Below, piece by piece: positions 17,218-25,223 of a stretch of 64,000 nucleotides of DNA. The notes beneath the pieces are model-generated. The model was not told the DNA's origin and made no database searches. It saw only the letters and a list, made by a program, of their open reading frames with translations. A program made the position numbers and the translations under genes. The DNA comes from Algoriphagus sp. A40 (GTDB taxonomy: Bacteria; Bacteroidota; Bacteroidia; Cytophagales; Cyclobacteriaceae), in NCBI RefSeq assembly GCF_002002735.1, contig NZ_MUNY01000045.1:62001-126000 (forward strand), in the 5' to 3' direction. The first letter of the stretch is position 1. Each line of letters opens with the position of its first letter.

Positions 17218-18567
17218 TCAATTCCACTTCCAATTCACAATCCCATTGAAATGAATCATTTCGACCTTATTGTAAATTTGATTAGGGTTTAGCTTTTCGG
17301 GGTTTAATGGTTCCTTGCTCACTAAAATCAAATGAAAATCCAGGTTCTTGATTTTTTTGGGTTGGTATTTTATCCCGAGGTTTACTTGCCGATACCTTGG
17401 AAAATTGTACTTGTTTGCAGCTGCATCCTTGGTGTCCGAAAGCCAATGAAACCCTAGATGACCATAAATTGAAAGTGGTATTTTTTCCATCCGATATTCA
17501 CCATATCCCACGAAAGCATCCACTTTCTCATATCCTTCATTTCTTTCTCTGGGGACAAATGTATACCAAGCATCCTTTCCCCACTCTCTCGGACTCAGCC
17601 ATCGCCCACTTCCTCCAACATGGCTGTAATTCAGATGTGTGACCCACCTGGAATTCCTCCAGCCAATCCGTCCGGAAAGCGAATAGTTACGATCTTCAGG
17701 TTCTTTGTACTTTAGTTCGGGGTTTTCATTTCCGCCTGTTCCAATTCCCTGCTGATAACCAGTTTGAATTCCGACCGTCAGAATACCGGATTCTATTTTT
17801 TTGTTTTTCTCAAAAGCAACCCAAAAAGTAGAGAAGAGATTTTGGGCAAACGTATTGGAGAAATGGATTTTGGAGTCCTTTCCCATTTTCCGATCTACTT
17901 CCCAAATTGCCACCCAATCACTGGAGGTATTGCCAAAATACTGAGCTGGTTTGCCCGAAACTGTTCTTCCAGTTGGATAAATCCCAACTGTTTCTCCAAC
18001 TGAAAGCCACTCACTACTGCCTCGGACACTCATCCTCTCGATGCCCCACACGGAGAATTTCCAAAGGTCATTTGGCGCATACCATACATGGATGCCTTCG
18101 ATAGCCGTTGGAGAAAGCCTACCATCTTGCGAGTTGACCCAATCGGAATTGATGCCCATCCGACCGATTTTTATACCAAAGTTTTGCTTGGAATATTCCA
18201 GAGAAAGGGTCTCCAACTTTCCAAAAAACCGATCTTTTGTTTCCAAAAGATCAAAAAGCCCTGTTTCATATCGATTTCCCTGTCCTGTTGTCGGATCAGG
18301 TTCCCAGATCTCAGAACTTACGACATTGGCAAATGTTCTATATCCAACCTGGAGCTTCCAGTTTTCCCGATAGCTAAAATTTGCACCTAGGTTCATGGTC
18401 ATCCCAAGTGCATAATCTTCCTTGAAATCCTGCCCGGGATAATTGGTATTCATCCAGAAAGTCCGAAAGTGTAGATCTGGATTGACAATAAATTTCCTCT
18501 TTTCCTCTTGGGCTATTCCTGTTTTAAGGATTCCCAAAAGGAAAATTACAGTGGCAAATCGCTTCAT
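17218..18567 (-). CDS. OprD-like outer-membrane porin (putative)
   Basis: 449 aa with a signal peptide (MKRFATVIFLLGILKTGIAQ) and a beta-barrel-like remainder rich in aromatic-ended alternating strands (WKLQVGYRTFANVV, LSLEYSKQNFGIKIGRMGIN, WKFSVWGIERMSV), ending in IVNWKWN as barrel proteins do. The DGRLSPTAIEGIHVWYAP segment resembles the loop region of OprD/alginate-type porins. Its start shares one base with the stop of the TsdA-like cytochrome gene, so the two are an operon and the porin may admit a sulfur substrate. The family call is tentative. Confidence 0.65.
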   Translation of the reverse strand: MKRFATVIFLLGILKTGIAQEEKRKFIVNPDLHFRTFWMNTNYPGQDFKEDYALGMTMNLGANFSYRENWKLQVGYRTFANVVSSEIWEPDPTTGQGNRYETGLFDLLETKDRFFGKLETLSLEYSKQNFGIKIGRMGINSDWVNSQDGRLSPTAIEGIHVWYAPNDLWKFSVWGIERMSVRGSSEWLSVGETVGIYPTGRTVSGKPAQYFGNTSSDWVAIWEVDRKMGKDSKIHFSNTFAQNLFSTFWVAFEKNKKIESGILTVGIQTGYQQGIGTGGNENPELKYKEPEDRNYSLSGRIGWRNSRWVTHLNYSHVGGSGRWLSPREWGKDAWYTFVPRERNEGYEKVDAFVGYGEYRMEKIPLSIYGHLGFHWLSDTKDAAANKYNFPRYRQVNLGIKYQPKKIKNLDFHLILVSKEPLNPEKLNPNQIYNKVEMIHFNGIVNWKWN

Positions 18568-19619
18568 CAGTTGGATTTTGCTTTCGCTTCTTTGATTGGG
18601 TTAAAAGGCCCGAATTTGTGCTGCTCCTCTGTGAATCCGTCAGCAAATGGACCAAAAGGGTGATCTATTGGTTTTTTGGAAATATCCGGCCAATCTTGGG
18701 CAAGGTCTTTAACCGGTCTATCCAAACTGTTGACATAAGCGGCTACATCCCAAGCTTCTGCATCAGTAAGAATGGGATTTTCAAAAGTGGCCCCCAAGGG
18801 CATATTTGCTCTTACATATCCTGCAAATCTGGAAAGTCTAAAAAGTCCTGCTCCGATATTATAGCTGTTTTTCCCCCACAACGGAGGATAGATATAGCCT
18901 GATCCGTCGGGTTTTGGCATTCCTTGACCTTCAGAAGTGTGGCAACTTTGGCAATATTTTTCATACACCAATTTTCCCTTTGCAGGATCTGCTGCACGGT
19001 CGAGAAGTGGAACTTCATAGATCCCTGAACCTTTGGGTATTTGTCCCTTTGGAACATCTTTTCCCACCCAACTGATGTAAGCCACCATGGCAATCATTTC
19101 CTTGGAATCACGCTCCAAAGGTTGACCGTTGAGACTTCGCTCAAAGCAATCGTTGATGCGTTTTTGGACATCTTCTTCAGTTCCTGACCTTGCACGCATT
19201 TTAGGATAGGTAGAAAAAACCGCTCCATAGTTATTTCCTAAAGGTGCTGTTCCGGCCTGCAAATGGCAGTTTTGGCAATTCATTCCATTGGAAATAGATT
19301 TAACCTTGCCATTTGGCCCCAAGAATTCAGCGGTATTGGCTACCAATTCTTTTCCGTATTTGATTTCTGCTGCATTGGGTTCAGCCTCAACAGTAGCCCA
19401 ATCCGGTGCATGCCACATTCCGGAGGGATCATCAAGCGATTTAATTACCGGAACCGCAGCAACAAGAGCAGAAGTGGATTCGTCCGTATCCTCCAAAGGT
19501 GGAAGTTGGACACCGCTTATTGACAGAAAAATCACCAATCCAATTACACAGACTAGGACTGTAACCAGGCCCAACAAGGCAACAAGAAGTGTAATCAATT
19601 TGGCTAAGGGACGCATCAT
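18567..19619 (-). CDS. tsdA: Membrane-anchored dihaem cytochrome c, TsdA (thiosulfate dehydrogenase)-like
   Basis: 350 aa with an N-terminal helix (about 8-35) as membrane anchor and two c-type haem sites, CQNCH (about 113) and CQSCH (about 225). Between them are MRARSGTEEDVQKRINDCFERSLNG and YISWVGKDVPKG, which match the TsdA layout; the Cys in INDCFERS is where TsdA has its unusual axial thiolate ligand. TsdA oxidises thiosulfate to tetrathionate or runs the reverse in the periplasm. It is operonic with the porin, lies next to other sulfur genes, and has a Crp/Fnr-like operator upstream. Confidence 0.82.
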   Translation of the reverse strand: MMRPLAKLITLLVALLGLVTVLVCVIGLVIFLSISGVQLPPLEDTDESTSALVAAVPVIKSLDDPSGMWHAPDWATVEAEPNAAEIKYGKELVANTAEFLGPNGKVKSISNGMNCQNCHLQAGTAPLGNNYGAVFSTYPKMRARSGTEEDVQKRINDCFERSLNGQPLERDSKEMIAMVAYISWVGKDVPKGQIPKGSGIYEVPLLDRAADPAKGKLVYEKYCQSCHTSEGQGMPKPDGSGYIYPPLWGKNSYNIGAGLFRLSRFAGYVRANMPLGATFENPILTDAEAWDVAAYVNSLDRPVKDLAQDWPDISKKPIDHPFGPFADGFTEEQHKFGPFNPIKEAKAKSN

Positions 19620-19645
19620 TTGACTCTGAATCGCATGTTAAGGTA

Positions 19646-19690
19646 CAAAAATCCGAATTTTCAGAAGGGAAAATCGGTGACTTGGGTCAC
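19646..19690 (-). promoter_or_regulatory. Crp/Fnr-like operator and promoter of tsdA
   Basis: GTGAC-TTGG-GTCAC (19677-19690) is a perfect 5-bp inverted repeat with a 4-bp spacer. A minus-strand -7-like element GATTTTTG lies at 19646-19653, 37.5 bp from the operator centre. The same arrangement recurs before three other sulfur genes in this window. Confidence 0.65.
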
Positions 19691-19775
19691 AGGAAGAAAA
19701 ACAGTCTTGTTGAAATCCTTAATTCAATTCAGAAAAAAAGATCTAAATCAAATACAATACAAGGAATGGGGAAAA

Positions 19776-20507
19776 TCAAACTAAAGGGACAACCTTAGTT
19801 TTTGATAAAAAAACCAGCTTCTTCCCTACTTTTCCCTCCACCAAGTATCCGGATTCTTTTTTGAAAAGGCTCAGCATCACGGTATCACCCTCGACACATT
19901 CAGCCAGGTAATTGATGAGTAATCCTTTCGGCGGGATTCCATTGTCGTAAAGTAAATTCTCCACCCAGCGGATATAGCTGGTATTATTTACATGATTGTA
20001 AAGATCAAGGTCTGAAAGCCGGACTTTAATTTCCTCAGTTGCCAACAGGTCCCCCGAAAGGGAGATTTTTTTGGGTTGCCAGTCTGGTTTCAAGGTTGGG
20101 TCAAAAAGCTCCGAAGGCAAAATATGCTCTGGTCTTTGAATCCGCTTGGTTTCAGTATTTACCAAAAGCCAAGAGGCCATAGCTCTCGTCAAAACCCGCT
20201 CATTTTGATCCCAAACCATAAATTCTCGAAAAGCAAAAAGTTTATCAGCTCCTCTTCCGGCTGTAAAAAGGGTGATTTGTTCGCCCCATTTCGGAAAATC
20301 AAAAACCTTGATATCCAATCGGGATAATGCCCACATCAACTGAGATTCTAAAAGGTTTCTTCCAAAATCTGCCGAATCTGCATGCCTCCAGGCAATCTCC
20401 TGAAGAAAATCTGCCAATGAACTCAGGCTGATATTCCCATCAGGATGAACCTGAAAAGATCCGACTTCAAACGTTTTGGTGAATTGAAAACCTTCAGGTA
20501 AACTCAT
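19776..20507 (-). CDS. Acyl-ACP thioesterase
   Basis: Double hot-dog thioesterase of 243 aa, FatA/B-like, that releases free fatty acids from acyl carrier protein. The first half has LADFLQEIAWRHADSADFG and MWALSRLDIKVFDFPKWGE. The second half has the catalytic region VRLSDLDLYNHVNNTSYIRWVEN (Asn-x-His). It ends KLVFLSKTKVVPLV. The MFS carrier gene upstream overlaps its start by 4 bp, so the two are co-transcribed. Confidence 0.88.
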   Translation of the reverse strand: MSLPEGFQFTKTFEVGSFQVHPDGNISLSSLADFLQEIAWRHADSADFGRNLLESQLMWALSRLDIKVFDFPKWGEQITLFTAGRGADKLFAFREFMVWDQNERVLTRAMASWLLVNTETKRIQRPEHILPSELFDPTLKPDWQPKKISLSGDLLATEEIKVRLSDLDLYNHVNNTSYIRWVENLLYDNGIPPKGLLINYLAECVEGDTVMLSLFKKESGYLVEGKVGKKLVFLSKTKVVPLV

Positions 20508-21676
20508 GCGGTTGCTTTCTTTGGAAACTTAGGTGGAATCAAAAATACCGTTTTCTTAAAACTAGAAAGGAGCAAAATACCCATTCCACACAAAGCCACC
20601 AGTGCGAAGGAAATCTTTAAGTCAAACAACTCCGCAACAAATCCGATCAGCGGAGGACCAAGCAAAAATCCAAAAAACGAAATGGTTGACACCAAAGCCA
20701 AGGCAACACTCGGTGAGTATAACTTAGACCGGCCTGCGATGCCATAGGAAAGTGGAATGATCGACGCAACTCCCAACCCAACCAGGAGAAAACCCAAGGT
20801 CGCCGCCCAAAGCGTCGGAATTAATACGGATAACATCAAGCCAACGAAAATAAGAAATCCACTGATCTGAATGACGGCCACTTTGGTATAGCGGGCAGCA
20901 AGTTTATCGGTAAAAAACCTCCCGGAAGCCATTGCACCCATAAAAGCCACATAGCCCAAGGCAACAAATTCCGGTTCAGCCAAAATTACCTTTTTGAAAT
21001 AAACCCCACTCCAGTCAAACATGCATCCTTCACTCATCATACCTAAAAATGCAATCATGCTAACCCTAAGGAGCAGGCCATCAGGACGCTTCAAGACTAG
21101 TCCGCTACCTCCGGAGGATTTTACTTCTTTGACAATCAGCCCCTGGGAAAGCGCAATTATCAAAATTGAAATCAGGGTCACCACTCCGAAATGCTGTGCA
21201 GGAGTAAGGTCCAGCCAAATCAATGCAGCACCCAGCCCGGCACCGGTAAACCCGGCAAGGCTCCAAAGTCCATGAAAAGATCCTAAAATGCTTTTTCCCA
21301 TCTGATCTTCCAGATTAAGTCCCTGGGTATTTAATGAGATATTCATCACGTTGCCCAGCATTCCATAACACACCAAAACGGGCAACAATGTCCAGGTAGA
21401 GGGGCTCAATCCGATCAGGGGCAAAGTCAACGCATAAGCCACTCCTCCGGTAAGTATCACCACTCGGCTGCCAAACTTATGAACCGCCCAGCCGGCAAGC
21501 GGAAGTCCAATCACTGAACCGATTGGCAAAAAGAGAAGCAAAGTCCCCAATTGGCCTTCAGAAAGACCGAATTTGGTTTGAATATCGGGAATCCGGGAAG
21601 CCCAGGTGGAAAAACATAGACCGACGAAAAAAAACATCGCTCCTACAGCCACGCGGCGTTTGGAAAGGTAATTCAT
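20504..21676 (-). CDS. MFS transporter (YbjJ-like)
   Basis: Inner-membrane carrier of 390 aa with about 12 helices. It starts KRRVAVGAMFFFVGLCFSTWASRIPDIQ, matching the YbjJ/FucP-like branch, and carries the loop signature AGWAVHKFGSRVV after helix 2 and FTDKLAARYTKV after helix 8. The substrate is unknown. The 4-bp overlap with the thioesterase gene suggests a linked role, for instance export of a fatty acid or small product, but this is speculation. Confidence 0.88.
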   Translation of the reverse strand: MNYLSKRRVAVGAMFFFVGLCFSTWASRIPDIQTKFGLSEGQLGTLLLFLPIGSVIGLPLAGWAVHKFGSRVVILTGGVAYALTLPLIGLSPSTWTLLPVLVCYGMLGNVMNISLNTQGLNLEDQMGKSILGSFHGLWSLAGFTGAGLGAALIWLDLTPAQHFGVVTLISILIIALSQGLIVKEVKSSGGSGLVLKRPDGLLLRVSMIAFLGMMSEGCMFDWSGVYFKKVILAEPEFVALGYVAFMGAMASGRFFTDKLAARYTKVAVIQISGFLIFVGLMLSVLIPTLWAATLGFLLVGLGVASIIPLSYGIAGRSKLYSPSVALALVSTISFFGFLLGPPLIGFVAELFDLKISFALVALCGMGILLLSSFKKTVFLIPPKFPKKATA

Positions 21677-21795
21677 GAAGTTGGGTAGGTTGAAAGGCTC
21701 GCAAATTTAGGAATAATGGGATGGATTTGGGAAAAGTTTCGAAAAAGCGAGAAACTATTGCTCGCCGGGCCTAGTTTTACCAAAAAGAGACACTT

Positions 21796-21876
21796 ATGGA
21801 ATTTGTCATTGTCGGAGGGATTTTGGTGACAATCATTTTGCTGATTCGGTTTATCGTCAAAAAGGTTTTTAACTAA
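21796..21876 (+). CDS. Possible 26-residue single-helix membrane protein
   Basis: An ATG-initiated frame encoding MEFVIVGGILVTIILLIRFIVKK plus VFN. It is a single hydrophobic helix (about 3-19) with a basic tail, the usual form of bacterial small membrane proteins. It sits alone on the plus strand in the divergent gap between the MFS carrier and the YeeE gene, ends exactly at a terminator hairpin, and has no competing gene. Chance cannot be excluded at this length. Confidence 0.4.
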   Translation: MEFVIVGGILVTIILLIRFIVKKVFN

Positions 21877-21907
21877 AAAAGCCACCCTTTCTCAAAGGTG
21901 GCTTTTG
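21875..21907. terminator. Bidirectional terminator
   Basis: GCCACC/GGTGGC arms with TTT/AAA inner pairing, flanked by A6 and T4, lie between the 26-residue frame (plus strand) and the YeeE gene (minus strand). The minus-strand T-run is stronger, so its main job is probably to end the yeeE transcript. Confidence 0.8.
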
Positions 21908-21921
21908 CAATTTTGCCTAAG

Positions 21922-22416
21922 TTAATTCGGCAGCTTGTCGGCAAACTTACCGTAAACCCATGTCCCTGCCAATGCCGAGATCAAAGTCACCAAAACCACA
22001 CTATACCCACTTCCGATCTGGGCAAACAAGGGTCCCGGACATGCACCGGTGATTGCCCAACCCAAACCAAATATGAATCCTCCGATCACTTGGCCTTTTT
22101 TGAATACTTTGTCCTGAATAAGGATGGTCTCCCCGTGGATGGTTTTGATATTCAATCGCTTGATTAATTGGATTGAAATAATGCCGGTCACCACAGCTGA
22201 TCCGATCACTCCATACATGTGGAACGATTGGAGGCGGAACATTTCCTGGATTCTAAACCAAGAGATTATCTCTGCTTTTACAAACACAATCCCGAATAAA
22301 GTCCCTAAAATCAGGTACTTCAGCAATTCCAAACCTTTGTCATGCTCTGATCTGAGATTGGGTGCTGCGCAATTCTCATCCCGGTCAATTACTATGTTCT
22401 TTTCTGCTACTTTCAT
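21922..22416 (-). CDS. YeeE/YedE-family half transporter (GACPGP type)
   Basis: 164 aa from the ATG at 22416 (MKVAEKNIVIDRDENC); the frame is open further upstream but overlaps the preceding gene without resemblance. There are four helices, with the conserved GWAITGACPGPLFAQIG motif near 115-130. YeeE/YedE proteins carry thiosulfate or other reduced sulfur across the inner membrane through cysteine relays. It lies 14 bp after the partner half (22431-23012), and together they make one full-size carrier like the PmpA/PmpB pair. Confidence 0.88.
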   Translation of the reverse strand: MKVAEKNIVIDRDENCAAPNLRSEHDKGLELLKYLILGTLFGIVFVKAEIISWFRIQEMFRLQSFHMYGVIGSAVVTGIISIQLIKRLNIKTIHGETILIQDKVFKKGQVIGGFIFGLGWAITGACPGPLFAQIGSGYSVVLVTLISALAGTWVYGKFADKLPN

Positions 22417-22430
22417 TTTTTTGTCAATAA

Positions 22431-23012
22431 TTAGAATCCAACCATTTTCATCAAAGGCTCCATCAAAACAAGTGTCATCAGGAATCCACCAATCATAAAG
22501 AAGATGGTGGCAACTAAAGATGGCCACTGGAGGTTACTGATGCCCATGATCGCATGTCCAGAAGTACAGCCACCGGCATATCTTGTCCCAAATCCAACCA
22601 AGAATCCTCCAACCACAAAGAACAACAGTCCTTTGGCTGTAAATAGATTGCTCCATGAGAAAATATCCGAAGGCATCAAATCACTGAAATCAGTAATTCC
22701 CAAGGCTGCCAAGTCTGCTTGAGTTGCTTCTGAAATGACGATTGATTCCGGATTTGCCAGGAAAGTCACTGCCAAGAATCCTCCAATCCCCACACCTAAA
22801 ACAAAGAGGAGGTTCCACATTTCATTTTTCCAATTGTAGGTGAAAAACGGGATTCCTGCCGGTACACAGGCCGCACAGATGTGGCGAAGCGAGGATGAAA
22901 TTCCAAAGGTCTTATTTCCAAGAATTAGGAGCGCCGGAACCGTCAATCCAATCATCGGCCCGGCTATATACCAAGGCCAGGGTTGAGAAATCCATTCAAT
23001 AAACTGATTCAT
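22431..23012 (-). CDS. YeeE/YedE-family half transporter (GGCTSG type)
   Basis: 193 aa, about five helices, with the family motif FGTRYAGGCTSGHAIMGIS near 148-166 that carries the substrate-handling Cys. It starts MNQFIEWISQPWPWYIAGPMIGLTVP. It is the first gene of a two-gene operon with the GACPGP-type half. A Crp/Fnr-like operator about 117 bp upstream ties its control to the other sulfur genes here. Thiosulfate or sulfide-related transport is inferred from the family. Confidence 0.9.
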   Translation of the reverse strand: MNQFIEWISQPWPWYIAGPMIGLTVPALLILGNKTFGISSSLRHICAACVPAGIPFFTYNWKNEMWNLLFVLGVGIGGFLAVTFLANPESIVISEATQADLAALGITDFSDLMPSDIFSWSNLFTAKGLLFFVVGGFLVGFGTRYAGGCTSGHAIMGISNLQWPSLVATIFFMIGGFLMTLVLMEPLMKMVGF

Positions 23013-23098
23013 ATTTGATCTTAATTTTTCGTTTTGTTGGAATTCAGGATAGAATAATAAAGCTTTTCAATTCAGTTTATCTTCCTGAATAAGTGGGG

Positions 23099-23144
23099 CA
23101 AATTTGTCTCCTTAATTTATTGTTTCACTGTGACTTTGATCACA
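23099..23144 (-). promoter_or_regulatory. Crp/Fnr-like operator and promoter of the yeeE pair
   Basis: TGTGACTTTGATCACA (23129-23144) is a perfect match to the Crp consensus TGTGA-N6-TCACA. A -7-like element CAAATTTG (23099-23106) lies 37.5 bp from the operator centre on the minus strand. It is one of four similar sites in the sulfur module. Confidence 0.7.
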
Positions 23145-23162
23145 ACGGAAGGACTACTAGTA

Positions 23163-23192
23163 AAAATGGCAAACCCGAAGGCCTGCCATTTT
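23163..23192 (-). terminator. Terminator after the persulfide dioxygenase-rhodanese gene
   Basis: AATGGCA/TGCCATT arms around GGCCTTCGGGTT, with T-rich flank on the minus strand, lie 28 bp past the stop codon at 23220. It separates that gene from the yeeE promoter. Confidence 0.7.
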
Positions 23193-23219
23193 GAATTAAG
23201 CAACTTTTCTCGCGTTTAA

Positions 23220-24644
23220 TCAGAGCAAGGTTGTGGGGCACACGTAATCGGTCACCTTGATTTTCTCTGATTCTTTGATCGCCTTGAACCCGCCGGCTAT
23301 ATCGATCAAATTGTCGTAACCTCTTGCTCTGAGTACAGAATTGAATACCATGGATCTGTATCCTCCTGCACAGTGCACGTAATAGGTTTTGTTTTTATCA
23401 ACTTTCAACATGCTGTCATTGATGTAATCCAGCGGAGCATTTTCAGCGTCTACCACATGCTCCGACAGATATTCAGAATTCTTTCTTACATCCAGAATGT
23501 GGATATCAGGATCGCCTTCTTTGATTTTTGCCAATTCGTCAGCAGAGATTGATGTAATCGAGTCCACTTCATGTTTTGGTGAATTTTTCCAGGAAGCAAA
23601 CCCGCCCTTCAGATAGCCGATGCAATAATCATATCCAACTCGGGCAAGTCTGGTCACTACCTCCTCTTCGCGGCCTTCCTCCGCCACTACCAGGATTTCG
23701 TGCTTGAGGTCGGGTATCATCGCTCCTACCCATACAGCAAAACTTCCGTCGATTCCGATATTGATGGAGTTGGGGATAAATCCTTTGGCGAAAACCTCTG
23801 GAGCACGGGTATCGAGAATCAAGGCCCCGGTCTCATTGGCTGCGGCTTCAAATTCATCGGGAGTCAAAGGATGGACGCCTCTTTTCAATACCTCATCAAT
23901 GCTGTCGTATCCCTGTATGTTCATCATCACATTCTGTGGGAAGTAGGCGGGTGGTGGAGTCAAACCGTTCAAAACTTCCTTGATAAAGGCTTCTTTGGTC
24001 ATCGGCTGAAGCGCATAATTGGTCTTCTTCTGATTGCCCAATGTATCTGAAGTTTCTTTGCTCATGTTTTTGCCGCAGGCAGAACCAGCCCCATGCGCAG
24101 GATACACGATCAGATCATCTGAAAGAGGCAGAAGTTTATTTCTCAAAGAATCATACAAATGACCTGCAAGTTTTTCCTGAGTCAGGTCTGCTATTACTTT
24201 TTGTGCGAGGTCCGGACGTCCCACATCACCAATAAACAAGGTGTCGCCTGTGAAGATTGCTTCGGCCTTTCCTTCTTCGTTGAAAAGTAAATAGCAGGCA
24301 GATTCCATTGTGTGACCGGGAGTGTGAATCAACTTGATTTTGGCTTTTCCCAGGGTAAATTCATGATTGTCCTCTGCAATGATTGCATCAAATCCAAGCT
24401 TCATTCCTGTCGGACCGTAGACAATCTTTGCACCGGTTTTTGCAGCCAGATCTTGGTGTCCGGACACGAAGTCAGCGTGAAAGTGTGTTTCAAAAACATA
24501 CTTGATTTTCGCGTTTCTGCGTTCGGCTTTTTCGATGTAGGGCTGAACTTCTCTCAGTGGGTCGATCACAGCTGCTTCGCCATCTGACTCTATGTAATAA
24601 GCTCCCTGAGCAAGGCATCCGGTATAGATTTGTTCGATTTTCAT
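23220..24644 (-). CDS. Metallo-beta-lactamase-fold persulfide dioxygenase fused to two rhodanese domains
   Basis: 474 aa, cytosolic. The N-terminal metal-binding domain has THFHADFVSGH (about 53-63), HTPGHT (about 109) and FTGDTLFIGDVGRPD, as in ETHE1-like persulfide dioxygenases that oxidise glutathione- or other persulfides to sulfite. The first rhodanese domain (about 265-365) lacks the catalytic Cys (loop reads VAEEGREEE). The second (about 375-474) has the active loop HCAGGYRS. Thioredoxin is encoded just upstream and two YeeE proteins downstream, so it probably handles persulfide sulfur imported or made by this module. Confidence 0.92.
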   Translation of the reverse strand: MKIEQIYTGCLAQGAYYIESDGEAAVIDPLREVQPYIEKAERRNAKIKYVFETHFHADFVSGHQDLAAKTGAKIVYGPTGMKLGFDAIIAEDNHEFTLGKAKIKLIHTPGHTMESACYLLFNEEGKAEAIFTGDTLFIGDVGRPDLAQKVIADLTQEKLAGHLYDSLRNKLLPLSDDLIVYPAHGAGSACGKNMSKETSDTLGNQKKTNYALQPMTKEAFIKEVLNGLTPPPAYFPQNVMMNIQGYDSIDEVLKRGVHPLTPDEFEAAANETGALILDTRAPEVFAKGFIPNSINIGIDGSFAVWVGAMIPDLKHEILVVAEEGREEEVVTRLARVGYDYCIGYLKGGFASWKNSPKHEVDSITSISADELAKIKEGDPDIHILDVRKNSEYLSEHVVDAENAPLDYINDSMLKVDKNKTYYVHCAGGYRSMVFNSVLRARGYDNLIDIAGGFKAIKESEKIKVTDYVCPTTLL

Positions 24645-24680
24645 ATGGTTTAATCTTTTGAATTTCTGTTAAAACTTTGT

Positions 24681-24725
24681 CAAAATTATCTTTCAGGAAC
24701 CTGTTTCAAAATGACTTTAGTCACA
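24681..24725 (-). promoter_or_regulatory. Crp/Fnr-like operator and promoter of the persulfide dioxygenase gene
   Basis: TGAC-TTTA-GTCA (24712-24723, followed by CA) is a perfect inverted repeat. A consensus minus-strand -7 element TAATTTTG (24681-24688) lies 36.5 bp from the operator centre, the same spacing as before trxA. The start codon is at 24644. Confidence 0.7.
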
Positions 24726-24731
24726 GAGAGG

Positions 24732-25052
24732 TCAGGCATTTGCAAGAAGATTTGAATTCAGAATCTGAACCAGTTGATGTGCAGGAACTACGCCGGACTG
24801 CCTCCAGAGGGTTTTTCCTTTGTGGAAAAGGATCAATGTTGGCACTCCTCTCACCTGAAACTTACTGGCAGCAAGCGGATTTCGGTCAATGTCTACTTTC
24901 ACGATTTTCACCTTGTCTCCCAATTGACGGGAGGCATCTTCCAATACCGGCTGCATCATTTTACAAGGACCGCACCAGGTAGCAAAGAAATCCACCAAAA
25001 CCGGTGTTTCTCCATCTATCAGTTCTTGAAATGTTTTTGTTTTGGCACTCAT
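24732..25052 (-). CDS. trxA: Thioredoxin
   Basis: 106-residue thioredoxin with active site WCGPCK (about 28-33), DFFATWCGPC lead-in and the cis-proline loop RGVPTLILF. No signal peptide, so it is cytosolic. It reduces disulfides and can receive sulfane sulfur or regenerate persulfide-metabolising enzymes. Placement directly upstream of the rhodanese fusion and a shared operator type suggest a dedicated sulfur thioredoxin rather than the general housekeeping one. Confidence 0.95.
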   Translation of the reverse strand: MSAKTKTFQELIDGETPVLVDFFATWCGPCKMMQPVLEDASRQLGDKVKIVKVDIDRNPLAASKFQVRGVPTLILFHKGKTLWRQSGVVPAHQLVQILNSNLLANA

Positions 25053-25076
25053 TGGTCTTCCTTTTTAATTACTCTA

Positions 25077-25120
25077 CAAAAGTAGACTCACTTGCCGGAA
25101 TCTACAGTAATTTTTGTCAC
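25077..25120 (-). promoter_or_regulatory. Crp/Fnr-like operator and promoter of trxA
   Basis: GTAAT-TTTT-GTCAC (25107-25120) has one perfect and one degenerate half-site. A consensus minus-strand -7 element TACTTTTG (25077-25084) lies 36.5 bp from the centre, placing the operator near -41 as in class II activation. Confidence 0.6.
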
Positions 25121-25223
25121 AGGAGATTTTGGTACTATAATGCTCAGGAGTTTTAAAAAGTGCTAAAAAACCCGGACTTGGAGTAAAATTTTATATTTTC
25201 GCCCCGACTAATTTATCGTTTTA

